From contig NZ_CP083740.1 of NCBI RefSeq assembly GCF_020150455.1, positions 4,030,001-4,094,000 on the forward strand: 64,000 bases of DNA, given 5' to 3'. Positions 52,501 through 61,003 of the stretch are shown here, one piece after another (the stretch's first letter is position 1; every line of letters begins with the position of its first letter). The position numbers and the translations under genes are program-made. Under the pieces are notes generated by a model. That model did not search any database. It was not told the origin of the DNA and saw only the letters and a list, made by a program, of their open reading frames with translations. This DNA is from Bremerella sp. TYQ1 (lineage in GTDB: Bacteria > Planctomycetota > Planctomycetia > Pirellulales > Pirellulaceae).

Positions 52501-53341
52501 GTGTTCCATGCGTACCGGCATCGACGACGATGCTAAGCACATCTCCGTCCTGATAAATGTTGACGGCAAAGGTGACCAAGTCGACTTCGCCAAACGTCGA
52601 ATACTGACGCTTCACTTTGTAGTTGGTCATCAGCTTTTCGTCGGCCAGATCGCCATCTTCGTCAGTATCGATGGCGGCCTGCCACGACTTGCCGTCGCTG
52701 AAGACAATGCAGTCGTAGATCGGGCCTGGATCGCTCCAATTCTTACCAAGCTTGGTCAACTCTTCGAGACGCGTTTCAAGTTCCTTCTTCTCTTTCTTCT
52801 TCTCCCCTTTCGGCTTCGGATTCGCTTTGTCGAACGCCGCGATCTCGCGCGTCAACTGCTCGACTTTCACGCGAACCGATTCATCCCATGGCTTACGATT
52901 TTCGGAGCGAAGTCGCGGAATGACGTGACCGGGGAACAGCTCGTAGGCGGGCTTCATGCCGACGCGATACTCGCCGCTGGGGTTCTTCCATTTCTCAGGA
53001 ATCGTTAGTTTGCGGCCGGTGAGCCCTTCAATCTGGCCTTCTTCCACTTTGCGAATCGTGGTCGTTCGGACGTCGCCACTTCCAGTCGCATCGATCATGT
53101 CGATGATTTTTGGTTTGCCATCCGAAGTGACTTGCAGCCCCGGGGCAGCCGGATCGCAGCCGGTATCGAAGACAGCCACAATCACGTCACGTCCGTCAAA
53201 TTTGCGATGCTTCTGCAGAAAGCGAGTCGCCCCGATTTCTTTCTTAGGCAGCAGATCTGACGCGGGAAAAATGGCTTCCTGGGCAAGCGATGGGGGGCAA
53301 ATGGCCAGGGTCAAAGCGAAAGAGACGGCAAGTCGAATCAT
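49544..53341 (-). CDS. Secreted tripeptidyl-peptidase II-like subtilase
   Basis: A 1265-residue S8 serine peptidase that resembles eukaryotic tripeptidyl peptidase II along its catalytic half: ASDLLPKKEIGATRFLQKH, VAVFDTGCDPAAPGLQVTSD, a long insertion between Asp and His typical of TPPII, ending in SDPGPIYDCIVFSDGKSW and AIDTDEDGDL, HGTHVGGI and NGTSMSSPNACGG. The triad is D59, H278 and S463, with oxyanion N376 (ASAGNSGP). It has a signal peptide (FALTLAICPPSLA), unlike the cytosolic animal enzyme, a Lys/Glu-rich segment at about 176-190, and a long C-terminal part with beta domains and a helical, charged end. It probably trims peptides outside the cytoplasm. It is flanked by cytochrome-type genes but seems separately transcribed. 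Confidence 0.85.
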   Translation of the reverse strand: MIRLAVSFALTLAICPPSLAQEAIFPASDLLPKKEIGATRFLQKHRKFDGRDVIVAVFDTGCDPAAPGLQVTSDGKPKIIDMIDATGSGDVRTTTIRKVEEGQIEGLTGRKLTIPEKWKNPSGEYRVGMKPAYELFPGHVIPRLRSENRKPWDESVRVKVEQLTREIAAFDKANPKPKGEKKKEKKELETRLEELTKLGKNWSDPGPIYDCIVFSDGKSWQAAIDTDEDGDLADEKLMTNYKVKRQYSTFGEVDLVTFAVNIYQDGDVLSIVVDAGTHGTHVGGIIAANHPDSPELNGVAPGAQIVSVKIGDSRLGSNSTGIGEDRGLIAVLENNCDLINMSYGGPSPEWSTGRTARLFSEIVNRYGVIFVASAGNSGPALSTVGGPGGTTSAILGVGAYVSPELMSAAYSVREELGETPFTWSSRGPTMDGDLGVDITAPGAAVAPVSRSALSPGMLMNGTSMSSPNACGGVALILSGLKQEKIEYTPESVKLAIKNTARKLEGGSVWANGHGLIQVDAAFNWLEDHHEDVEPEVRYEVSLPGMRTKRGIYLREPDELARVQEVTVDVDPVFNEDDKFDPRANYQAEFFLKCDADWVKVPENFYLNHGGRSFKIEVDPRQLKPGAHFASVEGYYANRPEMGPRFRLPITVLMPTPRKTPTQFQTTLRLTPGQVDRTFVDVPMGATWVNVRVKPTKADDSKLYVFHALQRLEDRAFPTIENKSFLRVEPNEVSEISFAVAEGKTLEMTLAQYWSTLGDTEVELEANFFGIVPSPGDLAWDGTNPIHRVDVQSSLGPIELKPSAKFTKLRKTLLPVKSDVEALDPQRDEFPRKRLNYGITLTYEFSLSEKSTVTPEPIIWANGYDRYSGGVYVIYDTNKRVMQTGAGGRSASLEKGKYTLTFYFRQEDRDEVLELENMPIWLDFDIGGGPGVRTFNSHAKAASQSGGFSSTWLRPGELLPVFLTLNTKGLPKQASPGDLLLGEIQFGDPDAKLGGDARRPGGFPLEYVVAPQPSPKAEPSDEPKEHEPSLEDKLFETKLAHLKTLKDKKQKKEFDKLFKELDKQKKKHIPLLQAKLIILDDNDRKDHLPEVVEAADAVLKAINVGKVRSYFAERRDPETDKEKKQMKEMTEQKEVIIDTLYRKARALAYMDLPEDDPEHPENKDIRKEPKDEKERTELFEKTFDQLASWIDTTDKKFALLHLRRLRRHERQAEALQLLNKLIADDPTNLLLYKKRSDIYGELGWDFAEQYEEQWRKLRKRDAFLPN

Positions 53342-53492
53342 GGCTGGCTTAAGTCAGAGGAACGTTCGCGAGGATCGGATCGGAAGGGGCACGGAGCCGC
53401 ATATTCTTCTTAAACTCTCTATTCTAGGTCGCATCTTGGGGTGAGTCGAAGGACCCAAATGTAGAAAATTCCGCAGAATCGGCAGAAACCAA

Positions 53493-53529
53493 CAAAAAAG
53501 GCCGTGTGAACGACGATGTTCACACGACC
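53493..53529 (-). terminator. Rho-independent terminator (minus strand)
   Basis: On the minus strand GGTCGTGTGAAC (53529-53518) pairs with GTTCACACGGCC (53511-53500) around a six-base loop, with one wobble, followed by TTTTTTG. It ends the transcript of the 1659-codon gene and separates it from the subtilase gene downstream. Confidence 0.85.
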
Positions 53530-53560
53530 TTCAAGCTTTTAAAACGAAATCTGGCGGCGA

Positions 53561-56500
53561 CTATTTCTTTTTCAGCGTCGAAACGTAATCAACAACGTCG
53601 ACAAGCTCTTGCACCGTCATCAATTTCTGCAGGTCGTTGGGCATCACTGAGATCGGCAACTTGCGGATCTCTTCGACTTCGTCTTTAGGGATCGTTCGAG
53701 CCAAGCCTTCCGCGTTGGTGATTGTGATGGAATCGGCCGTTTCGCTCGTCTTCAGGCCTGCCACGGCAGTTCCGCTGTCGGTAAGCACAGCCCAATTCTC
53801 GTAGTTGTGGCTAATCCCTGCACTGGGATAAAGAATGGCCTCGAACATCGCTTCACGACTAAGCTTCGAGCCGATCTCGCTCAGGTTTGGACCAACCTCT
53901 TTGCCTTCGTTGTTTACCACATGGCACTTGCTACATGTTCCTGTCGTTGCAAAGACTTGCTTTCCTTTGGCAGCTGAGCCTTTCATTTTCACCAGCGCAT
54001 CCAGCGGAGGCAGTGGCTTATTGTCCTTCGACGGTGGTTGCGGGAAGAGCTCGGCGGCCTGACGGCGAACGTCCGCCCAAACAGCAATCTTCAGGGGAGC
54101 TGCGGCGGCCTGCATCAATTCGGCATCAAGCTTTCCTGCTTTAGCTAGTTCCAATAACTGCTCGGCCGATTTTTCGTTGTTCGCCAAGCCCTTCACGGCA
54201 GCCCTTCGGACTTGCAAGTCGGCCGACGAGTCGTTCAACGTGCGTGTCAGCCAAGCATTGGCTTGCCCTGTGCTGCTATTGGAAATGGCAGTCGTCAATG
54301 CAAGCTTCTGCTCTGTCGTACCATTCCGGAGCGTCTTGCCGAGCATTTGATTCTGACCGCGACGAAGCAGCACGTTTACAGCAGCGACGCCTGATTCGGT
54401 CTCTGGTTGAGCCAACGCAATTTCCAGCAGATCACCATAGTGATTCTTCAGCTGAAAACGTTCGACAAGATCAACATACATCGGCGTCCCTGCCAACTTC
54501 GCGAGGGCCTTTTCCATTGCGGCGGCGGTCTCGGGATTGTTGGCGTCGAAGTTCTTAAGACGCTTGACCGATTCGGAAATGATCAACGTCTCCGCGTCGT
54601 CATGCCGAGTGCCTGAGAACGCGAGTGCTGCGACGGCCTCGTTGACCGCGTCGGCATTTGGCTGAAAGTCGAGGGCTCGGAAGTATCGCGGCAGCTGATC
54701 GGGCTGATTCTTCTGATCCGCGACCATCGTCGCGATTAGCTTCGGCGTCTGGGTCGCGCGACTTCGCCAGACGATATCTTTTTCGGCCGGCGTATCGAGC
54801 TTTCCATCGATTGCTTTGAGGTAAGCTGCCAAGCGGCTATCCCAATGTAGATCCGCCCCGATGCCGAGCGATTCCAGATACCAGCGATCTTTACCATCGT
54901 ATTGTTTGGCAAGTGCCGCCCATTGCTGCGAGGCTTTGTCGCTTCCGTCAAAGCGAAGTTCGATAGCTGCCGAGCGGCGAACCTGCGGTGACTTATCGTT
55001 GAGCACTTTGGCAACGACCTCAGTGGCCGGAATATCGAGCTGATGGGCCATTCGCAAACCGGTGATGCGGATGTCGGGGTTACTCGATGCAAGAGCCAGA
55101 TCAACGTATTGGCGTCCTTTCCCCTCGATCTTGCCGAGCAGCCATAACAGGCGGGCCTGATAGCGCGGATCTTTGGCTGAATCGTAAGCCGACTTCAGCG
55201 CGGCTTCCGCCTCGGCTCCCTGCTCGTGCAGTTTCGTCCACGCCATATAACGAACTGATAGGCATGGGTTTTCAAGCGCCTTAATGCAACCCTCGATCGT
55301 CGAGAAATCGAACTTCGGGATGATGTATTTCGAGCCTTCTGGAGCGACGCGGAACAAGCGACCACGATCAAGATCGCGTTGACCATGTCCGCCGACGCCG
55401 GGATCGTACCAGTCACTGACGAAGATCGAACCATCCGGCGCAACACAGACATCGGCCGGACGGAACCAGTTGTCGCGAGCCCCGTGCAAGATATCGACCG
55501 ACTCGGCCGAATAGCCGGCGCCATCTTTCTTCACAGGATAGGCACGCACAATACTTGGGCCGGCATCGCAGTGGATGACCTGATTGTGAAAGACTTCCGG
55601 CAACAAGTCGCCTTCGTACATGCAAATCCCAGTCGGCGAACCGGCACCTGTTTGCAGCAAGTTGGGAACGACACCGGGATCGTTCAAATGCCAATGCTGC
55701 AGCGGAACTTCGCTTTCCATGTTGGTCCGCGGATCCCGCCATCCAGCGCCCGTCATTTGATCGCGGTAGCCATAGTTGCCGTACTGCATCACGTAGTTGA
55801 TGCGTACACCACGGTTACCATCGTCGTCGTTGTCGCTCTGCCAAAGCGTGCCGAACGAGTCGACAGTTACTTCGTAGTTATTGCGAAAGTTATGGCCGAG
55901 AACCTCGAATTCACTGCCGTCTAGATTACAACGAAACGGCATACCACCGAAGTAAGGCTTGCCGTTATCGACGACCGGATTGCCCGCTTTATCGACGATG
56001 ACGTTGCCATTCGCGTCGTGGACATGCTTTCCAGTGTTACCGACATTCCAATACAGTTTTCCGTCGGGTCCAAAGAGGAAGCTGTGGGCGGAGTGGTCGT
56101 GCTGAGGCTGTCCGGTCTTCGTGAAAAAAAGCTCTTTCTTTTCCGGCTTATCGTCGCCATTTTCATCGGTGAAGACGTAAACATTCGGTGACGCGGAAAC
56201 GATAACTTTGTTTCCAAGCACACAAATGCCCATCGCCGAATCGATGTCGCGACCTTGATAGAAGACCTTCGAGCTGTCGGCCACTCCGTCCCCATCTTCA
56301 TCTTCCAGAATCAGGATGCGATCCCCTGCTTCCCGGCTGCCGTTGTTGCGGCGATAGTTCATCACATCGCAGACCCAGATTCGGCCGCGGTGATCGATGT
56401 CGATGTTAGTTAGGCTTTTTAGATCAGGTTCCGAAGCAGTTAGCGTCGCTTCAAGTCCTGGGTAGATGTCGAGATTAGCAACCGCAGTTTCAGGCTCGCG

Positions 56501-58540
56501 TCCCGCAGCGGCAGCTTGCTCGGAAACGTTGCCAGGGTTCTCGCTGTAAACAGCAAATTGAACCGACGTGTCGTTGCCGCCATTCTGATTCGTTCCACCA
56601 TTGTCCAACGCCCCTTTGGCGACAAACGTGGTGTAACCTTCTGGCAAATCGTATTCGATAACAGAATTGGCGTGCGTACCGATCCCATTTTCATAGGCCT
56701 TGCCGTTGACCATCAGCGGTGTGCCGTCGACGTTCCGGTTCTTATTGACGCTCCGCCAATCGGTGGTGGCTTTCTTCCAATTCAGTTCGGTCAAAAGCTT
56801 CTCGCCACTGGGACCGACCAGCTTTGGCTCGATCCAATCGGCCCAATCGCAGCTGTAGCCATTCCCGCCATCGGAGACGACGAGAAACAGCTTCTTGGCC
56901 CCTTTCAGGTCGACTTTAATGTCGACCTGATGCCCTGGGGTCGCCGTGGTGACGACGGGGCTTTGGTAAAGAGGCTTTGCATTTTTAGAAACCTTGTTGT
57001 TCGTTGGCTTCTTGGCTTCTTTCTTCTTGGGCTGCGGCTTCGGTCCCGGAATCAGGCCTTCCATATCACTACGAGTGAACGAATTGGATTCGACACCGTT
57101 CTTGGGAACCTCTTCGTGGCTGATCCAGACGATGGCATTGAGAACCGTCTTGCGGAAATTCGGGTCGGCCCAATTCCAATGGAAGTGACCGCCTGTGAAA
57201 CCGAAGCCACGTCCACCATCTTCACGTTCAGAAGCCCAGGCCACGTGCTGAGGCTGGCCCTTCATCGCACGAACATGTTGGTTGCCGCTATGCGCGCCAT
57301 CTGGTCGGCTCAGCGTGCTTTCTGGTGGAATGGCGGTCAAGATCGGCGTGACACCTTCCATGTCGTCTCGAAAACGCATGTTGTAGTACCACTCGTCGTT
57401 GATCTCAAACGGCTCGACGCCATTGGCAACCGGGTGATCTGGCAGCTTCGTGAACGAGGCGGTCCAGTGTGGATTTACACTCCACCATGTCTCGAAGTAT
57501 CCACCGATCCAGTCGACAAACTTATCGCCTGGCTCGCCTTTGGGAATCTCCACACCATAGTGAATGCATGCCAGACCGACGCCGTCGTCCATCAGCTTTT
57601 GAAACTCTTCCAGGTGAGGCTTCAGCAAATGGCGCTCGCCGCCGTCGCAGTAAACGACCACCGCATCGGCGTTATCAAACGCGGTCGGATCGTCAGGCCA
57701 ACCACCTTTATAGATCGAAGCTTCAAACTGTGGCATGTTTTCCGTCAGTGCCAACATCAATAAGCGACAGCCAGCCACATGTTCATGATCGCCCCAAGCA
57801 TGGCTTGGCGTTCCAGGAACGAAAACGACTTTCTTCTTGCCTTCCTGCAATGGCAATCGCTTGAGCATGATGTCCTTGAATTGGACTTTCATCGGTGGAC
57901 CGGCATGCAGCTGCAGAGCCAGGATACCGCTGGTTCGCGAATCCTTCTTGCCGTCGTCGATCACTTCGCTGAAGACTTCGCCGTTGATCTTATGGATCAG
58001 GTGATTGCCCTTGGCGATGATGTGGTAATCGTTCCAGTCTTCGTTCTTGATCTTGGCTTGCAGCTCGGCCGAATCGGCGAATCGTTCCGACTTGTAAGGC
58101 CCTTTGCCATCGGTAACGGTTGCCTTCGTACCACGCTGGGCGAGGATGCCACGGCCACGTTCTTCGTAGTTAATACCGCTGTAGGTTTCCTTGCTGTCGA
58201 TGTCGGCCTGATAGCCTTTGACGACATGGTTACCGAGATCAGTCGAGCGATACTGGATACCCGAATTACCACCGACGATTCGGTACTTGAGCTTCAGTTC
58301 GAAGTCGTCGACTTTCCCCTGATCCCAGATGATGAACGTGTTCCCTTTGGTTGGATTTTCGGGGGTCGTCGTTCCAGTGATTGCGCCGTCTTCGACACTC
58401 CAGAACTTGTCGATCCCGCTCCAACCGTTGAGCGTCTTGCCATCAAAAATCGGCTTGAATCCAGCGTCGTCGGCCACCGCGTAACCACTCGCGGCAAAGA
58501 CAACCATACCGGCCCAGAGCCATGTCAGGTGTTTGATCAT
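53561..58540 (-). CDS. Giant DUF1080-ThuA-propeller-HEAT-cytochrome protein
   Basis: A 1659-residue exported protein (signal LWAGMVVFAASGYAVA). Order of modules: DUF1080 (about 28-228; FKPIFDGKTLNGWSG, NSGIQYRS), ThuA-like (about 236-480; VVFVPGTPSHAWGDHEHVAG, GVGLACIHYGVEI), a Lys-rich linker, an NPCBM-like beta-sandwich (about 525-690; GNGYSCDWADWIEPKLV, YENGIGTHANSVIEYDL), a planctomycete membrane-bound-dehydrogenase-type propeller (about 705-1115; IWVCDVMNYRRNN, ILEDEDGDGVADSS, IFVSDWYDPGVGGHG), a HEAT-like helical stretch, and a cytochrome c domain with CSKCH near residue 1540 and a PNLSEIGSKLSRE tail. The start has AGGAGAA upstream. The modules point to oxidation and breakdown of a complex sugar at the cell surface; the substrate is unknown. 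Confidence 0.88.
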   Translation of the reverse strand: MIKHLTWLWAGMVVFAASGYAVADDAGFKPIFDGKTLNGWSGIDKFWSVEDGAITGTTTPENPTKGNTFIIWDQGKVDDFELKLKYRIVGGNSGIQYRSTDLGNHVVKGYQADIDSKETYSGINYEERGRGILAQRGTKATVTDGKGPYKSERFADSAELQAKIKNEDWNDYHIIAKGNHLIHKINGEVFSEVIDDGKKDSRTSGILALQLHAGPPMKVQFKDIMLKRLPLQEGKKKVVFVPGTPSHAWGDHEHVAGCRLLMLALTENMPQFEASIYKGGWPDDPTAFDNADAVVVYCDGGERHLLKPHLEEFQKLMDDGVGLACIHYGVEIPKGEPGDKFVDWIGGYFETWWSVNPHWTASFTKLPDHPVANGVEPFEINDEWYYNMRFRDDMEGVTPILTAIPPESTLSRPDGAHSGNQHVRAMKGQPQHVAWASEREDGGRGFGFTGGHFHWNWADPNFRKTVLNAIVWISHEEVPKNGVESNSFTRSDMEGLIPGPKPQPKKKEAKKPTNNKVSKNAKPLYQSPVVTTATPGHQVDIKVDLKGAKKLFLVVSDGGNGYSCDWADWIEPKLVGPSGEKLLTELNWKKATTDWRSVNKNRNVDGTPLMVNGKAYENGIGTHANSVIEYDLPEGYTTFVAKGALDNGGTNQNGGNDTSVQFAVYSENPGNVSEQAAAAGREPETAVANLDIYPGLEATLTASEPDLKSLTNIDIDHRGRIWVCDVMNYRRNNGSREAGDRILILEDEDGDGVADSSKVFYQGRDIDSAMGICVLGNKVIVSASPNVYVFTDENGDDKPEKKELFFTKTGQPQHDHSAHSFLFGPDGKLYWNVGNTGKHVHDANGNVIVDKAGNPVVDNGKPYFGGMPFRCNLDGSEFEVLGHNFRNNYEVTVDSFGTLWQSDNDDDGNRGVRINYVMQYGNYGYRDQMTGAGWRDPRTNMESEVPLQHWHLNDPGVVPNLLQTGAGSPTGICMYEGDLLPEVFHNQVIHCDAGPSIVRAYPVKKDGAGYSAESVDILHGARDNWFRPADVCVAPDGSIFVSDWYDPGVGGHGQRDLDRGRLFRVAPEGSKYIIPKFDFSTIEGCIKALENPCLSVRYMAWTKLHEQGAEAEAALKSAYDSAKDPRYQARLLWLLGKIEGKGRQYVDLALASSNPDIRITGLRMAHQLDIPATEVVAKVLNDKSPQVRRSAAIELRFDGSDKASQQWAALAKQYDGKDRWYLESLGIGADLHWDSRLAAYLKAIDGKLDTPAEKDIVWRSRATQTPKLIATMVADQKNQPDQLPRYFRALDFQPNADAVNEAVAALAFSGTRHDDAETLIISESVKRLKNFDANNPETAAAMEKALAKLAGTPMYVDLVERFQLKNHYGDLLEIALAQPETESGVAAVNVLLRRGQNQMLGKTLRNGTTEQKLALTTAISNSSTGQANAWLTRTLNDSSADLQVRRAAVKGLANNEKSAEQLLELAKAGKLDAELMQAAAAPLKIAVWADVRRQAAELFPQPPSKDNKPLPPLDALVKMKGSAAKGKQVFATTGTCSKCHVVNNEGKEVGPNLSEIGSKLSREAMFEAILYPSAGISHNYENWAVLTDSGTAVAGLKTSETADSITITNAEGLARTIPKDEVEEIRKLPISVMPNDLQKLMTVQELVDVVDYVSTLKKK

Positions 58541-58817
58541 GAGAAAGAATTCTCCTGCAATCTTGAGGTATTCGTAATGCGAGTCAGCAACCGCGCACGT
58601 TTCACGAAAAGCTTGTCAGGGTGAAGGAGGTCGTCAGGCTGGAGGGAATTCGCAGTCAACACGAACTCCCCTATGCGACGAGCGCGCGGGTGGACATGGC
58701 CTAGTTTAGCGGGGAATGAGTGCTCAATGCACTATCCGGAGAGTATTTCTCGGCTCATTTTGGAAAATGGCTAAGCCGAATGTGTATTACAAGGGAGATC
58801 AATTCGCCCGTAGCTAC
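58541..58817. other. Upstream region of the 1659-codon gene
   Basis: About 280 bases without a gene. It should contain the minus-strand promoter of the giant gene; I cannot define boxes. It includes an AT-rich patch around 58740-58800. Confidence 0.35.
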
Positions 58818-58854
58818 AAAAAAAGACTCACAGCGGATTGGCTGCGAGTCTTTT
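58818..58854 (-). terminator. Rho-independent terminator of the PQQ propeller gene
   Basis: On the minus strand GACTCGCAGC (58850-58841) pairs with GCTGTGAGTC (58834-58825) with one wobble around a six-base loop, followed by seven T (58824-58818). It also has T on the plus side, so it may act on both strands. Confidence 0.88.
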
Positions 58855-58877
58855 AAGATTTCACTCTGAATCGTTAG

Positions 58878-60572
58878 CTAGTTACCGAATGGATTGCTCA
58901 TTCCAGCTCCATCGTCATTGGAGCTGCCGAACGGATCGGAACTACCGCTCCCGAATGGATCACTGGCATCGTTTCCGGAATCTCCTCCACCACCGAATGG
59001 ATCGCTCGAACCGCTTCCAAACGGATCGGAGTTGCCTCCGCTGTTGCCACCGCCTCCGAATGGATCGGCCGCGCCACCACCACTTGGTGGACCAAACGGA
59101 TTGGCATTGCCACCTCCAGGAGCGGCAAATGGATCGGCGGCTCCTCCCCCTGCGGCTGGCGGAGCGAATGGATCGACGGCCGGCTTCTCGCCTGGCTTTT
59201 CATTCTCCTTAGTCGCATCCCCTTCAGCAGCTTCTTCTTCGCTGGCCGGTGCTTTCACATTCACATGCACCATCGGATAAGGGTGTGCCGCCGAACGAAG
59301 GACGACCATGCGTCCAGTCTTGTTGCCGATGATAATTCGATCGGTCTGGCCATTGGTGTAGAAGAAGTCGTAGCCAGACAAATCAAGCGAACCGACCGAA
59401 GCGCCGGTATTGATATCCAACACGACTAAATCGTTCGATTGATCCAACGCATAAGCGTATTGATCGTTGGCGGAAAGGAACTTGGAAATTCGCGGAACGA
59501 ACCATTTCACTTCGCCCTCTTCCAAACCAAGCTTGTACATTCCTCCACGCTGCAGCGTCACAAATACGCTGTCTCCAACGGCAATGGCGGAACTGTCGAT
59601 CGGAAGCCCACACGAGAATCGCCACTGGACACTGCCGTCAGGTGCATAAATACAGTAGACATAGCCGGTCTCGGTGGTGAAGAACAATCGCAAGGGACCT
59701 TCGCTGCTGGGCGCGGCGAGGATCTGTCCGCTTGATTCAATTCGGTAACGAATCAAAGGACGGTCGGCATATCCAACGTAGAAATAGTTTCGATCCGTTG
59801 CCCAGGCGACCGAAGTTTGTGACGCCACCATAGGCTTACAAATTCGCCCCAGCGACTTGTATCGCGGAGTCAGACGAGGTCCACCATCGAAGTTGTACAT
59901 TTCGACGGTTCCATCTTGCATGGGAATATAAATGAACTCGTCTCCCACGACTGGTCCAGCCGATGGGACACCTTCCAGTTTCTTGCTCCAACGGATCTCG
60001 CCGTTGACGCGACGCAAACAGTTCAGCGTGAAGTCATTGATAACGAAGACGGAATCGTCGTTGGCGTCGGCCGTCGGTTGAGGGTAACCTCGGCGACCGT
60101 ACATCTTTGTCCATTCCGTTTTGCCGGTTCGACCATTGATGGCCATCAACATGCCGGCATTACTTTGGGCGAGGAAAGTCACTTCCGGAACTTCCAAGCG
60201 ATTGACGACCGGCTTTTCTTCGCTTTGATCGAGCCGGGCAACGTGCTGATCAGCTTTTACTTTGGCCCCTTCCTCTCCAAGAGGACTGCCAGAGTAGTTC
60301 AGTTCATTGGACGCAAACGTAACGGTGCGTCCTTTGTGCTGAACCTCAAAAATGACAAGCGGGTTCTTCAAGCTGACAACTTGGTTGAATGTCTCGATCT
60401 CGGAGCGGTTCGGATTGATCGGCAATTGGCCAGACCACATCTTTTCGAGACCAAGCCGCTCGAGTTCCAAGTGAGAGAAATTTCGCGGACCAAGCTGAGC
60501 CATCGCGGGACTCGCGGCAAGAACAGCCAGGGAGAAGATGGCAATCCGCGTAACACATTTCTGAATTTGCAT
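58878..60572 (-). CDS. PQQ-like beta-propeller with DPF/NPF-rich tail
   Basis: A 564-residue exported protein from ATG 60572 (signal IAIFSLAVLAASPAMAQ). After a short region with FSHLELERLGLEKMW come PQQ/quinoprotein-like blades (AQSNAGMLMAINGRTGKTEW, RRVNGEIRWSKKLEGV, APDGSVQWRFSCGLP, LDINTGASVGSLDLSG). The last hundred residues are low-complexity, Gly/Asn/Asp-rich, with about ten DPFG/NPFG units (for example SDPFGSGSSDPFG). The propeller suggests a scaffold role; the tail may be disordered or bind partners. No cofactor residues are clear. It is divergent from the large unknown gene to the right. Confidence 0.82.
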   Translation of the reverse strand: MQIQKCVTRIAIFSLAVLAASPAMAQLGPRNFSHLELERLGLEKMWSGQLPINPNRSEIETFNQVVSLKNPLVIFEVQHKGRTVTFASNELNYSGSPLGEEGAKVKADQHVARLDQSEEKPVVNRLEVPEVTFLAQSNAGMLMAINGRTGKTEWTKMYGRRGYPQPTADANDDSVFVINDFTLNCLRRVNGEIRWSKKLEGVPSAGPVVGDEFIYIPMQDGTVEMYNFDGGPRLTPRYKSLGRICKPMVASQTSVAWATDRNYFYVGYADRPLIRYRIESSGQILAAPSSEGPLRLFFTTETGYVYCIYAPDGSVQWRFSCGLPIDSSAIAVGDSVFVTLQRGGMYKLGLEEGEVKWFVPRISKFLSANDQYAYALDQSNDLVVLDINTGASVGSLDLSGYDFFYTNGQTDRIIIGNKTGRMVVLRSAAHPYPMVHVNVKAPASEEEAAEGDATKENEKPGEKPAVDPFAPPAAGGGAADPFAAPGGGNANPFGPPSGGGAADPFGGGGNSGGNSDPFGSGSSDPFGGGGDSGNDASDPFGSGSSDPFGSSNDDGAGMSNPFGN

Positions 60573-61003
60573 GATCGTTTGTGCTTCCTTCGACCGATCC
60601 TGGCATCGGATCAGCATTCTCTGTGGAAACTACCCAGACTAAACCTAAAACAGCGTTGCTGCGCAGTTTTAGACATGAAGACGAGATTCGGAACGGAAAA
60701 GAACGCTGCAAAGAGCGTTCTCTATAAGCATAACACTCGATTAGGAAATACCTTGCCGAGTTTTTTCATCTTAATTCAGAACTAGGCTCCGCGTCATCTT
60801 TTCGGCTCGGTTTTCGCCAAAACCTCGTTTTTCCACGATTCCTAGGGTTCTGCATCGCCTAGACCCCATCGCCACTCCCCTCTACGATGAACTTCTGTGG
60901 GAAATCTTACCGCTCTGGTGAGGGGGACGGACAATACGTTCTGACCGCTCACGGGCAGCATCCCCCGAATTAGGGTTCTTTTCTTAATCGCAGCGGATAG
61001 TTC
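60573..61003. other. Divergent promoter region (about 430 bases)
   Basis: It separates the minus-strand propeller gene and the plus-strand giant gene. A perfect 8-bp hairpin AGAACGCT / AGCGTTCT lies at 60700-60721 in an A-rich context, possibly an operator-like or RNA structure. No small gene was found; the sequence from 60720 to 60840 is AT-rich. Confidence 0.4.
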
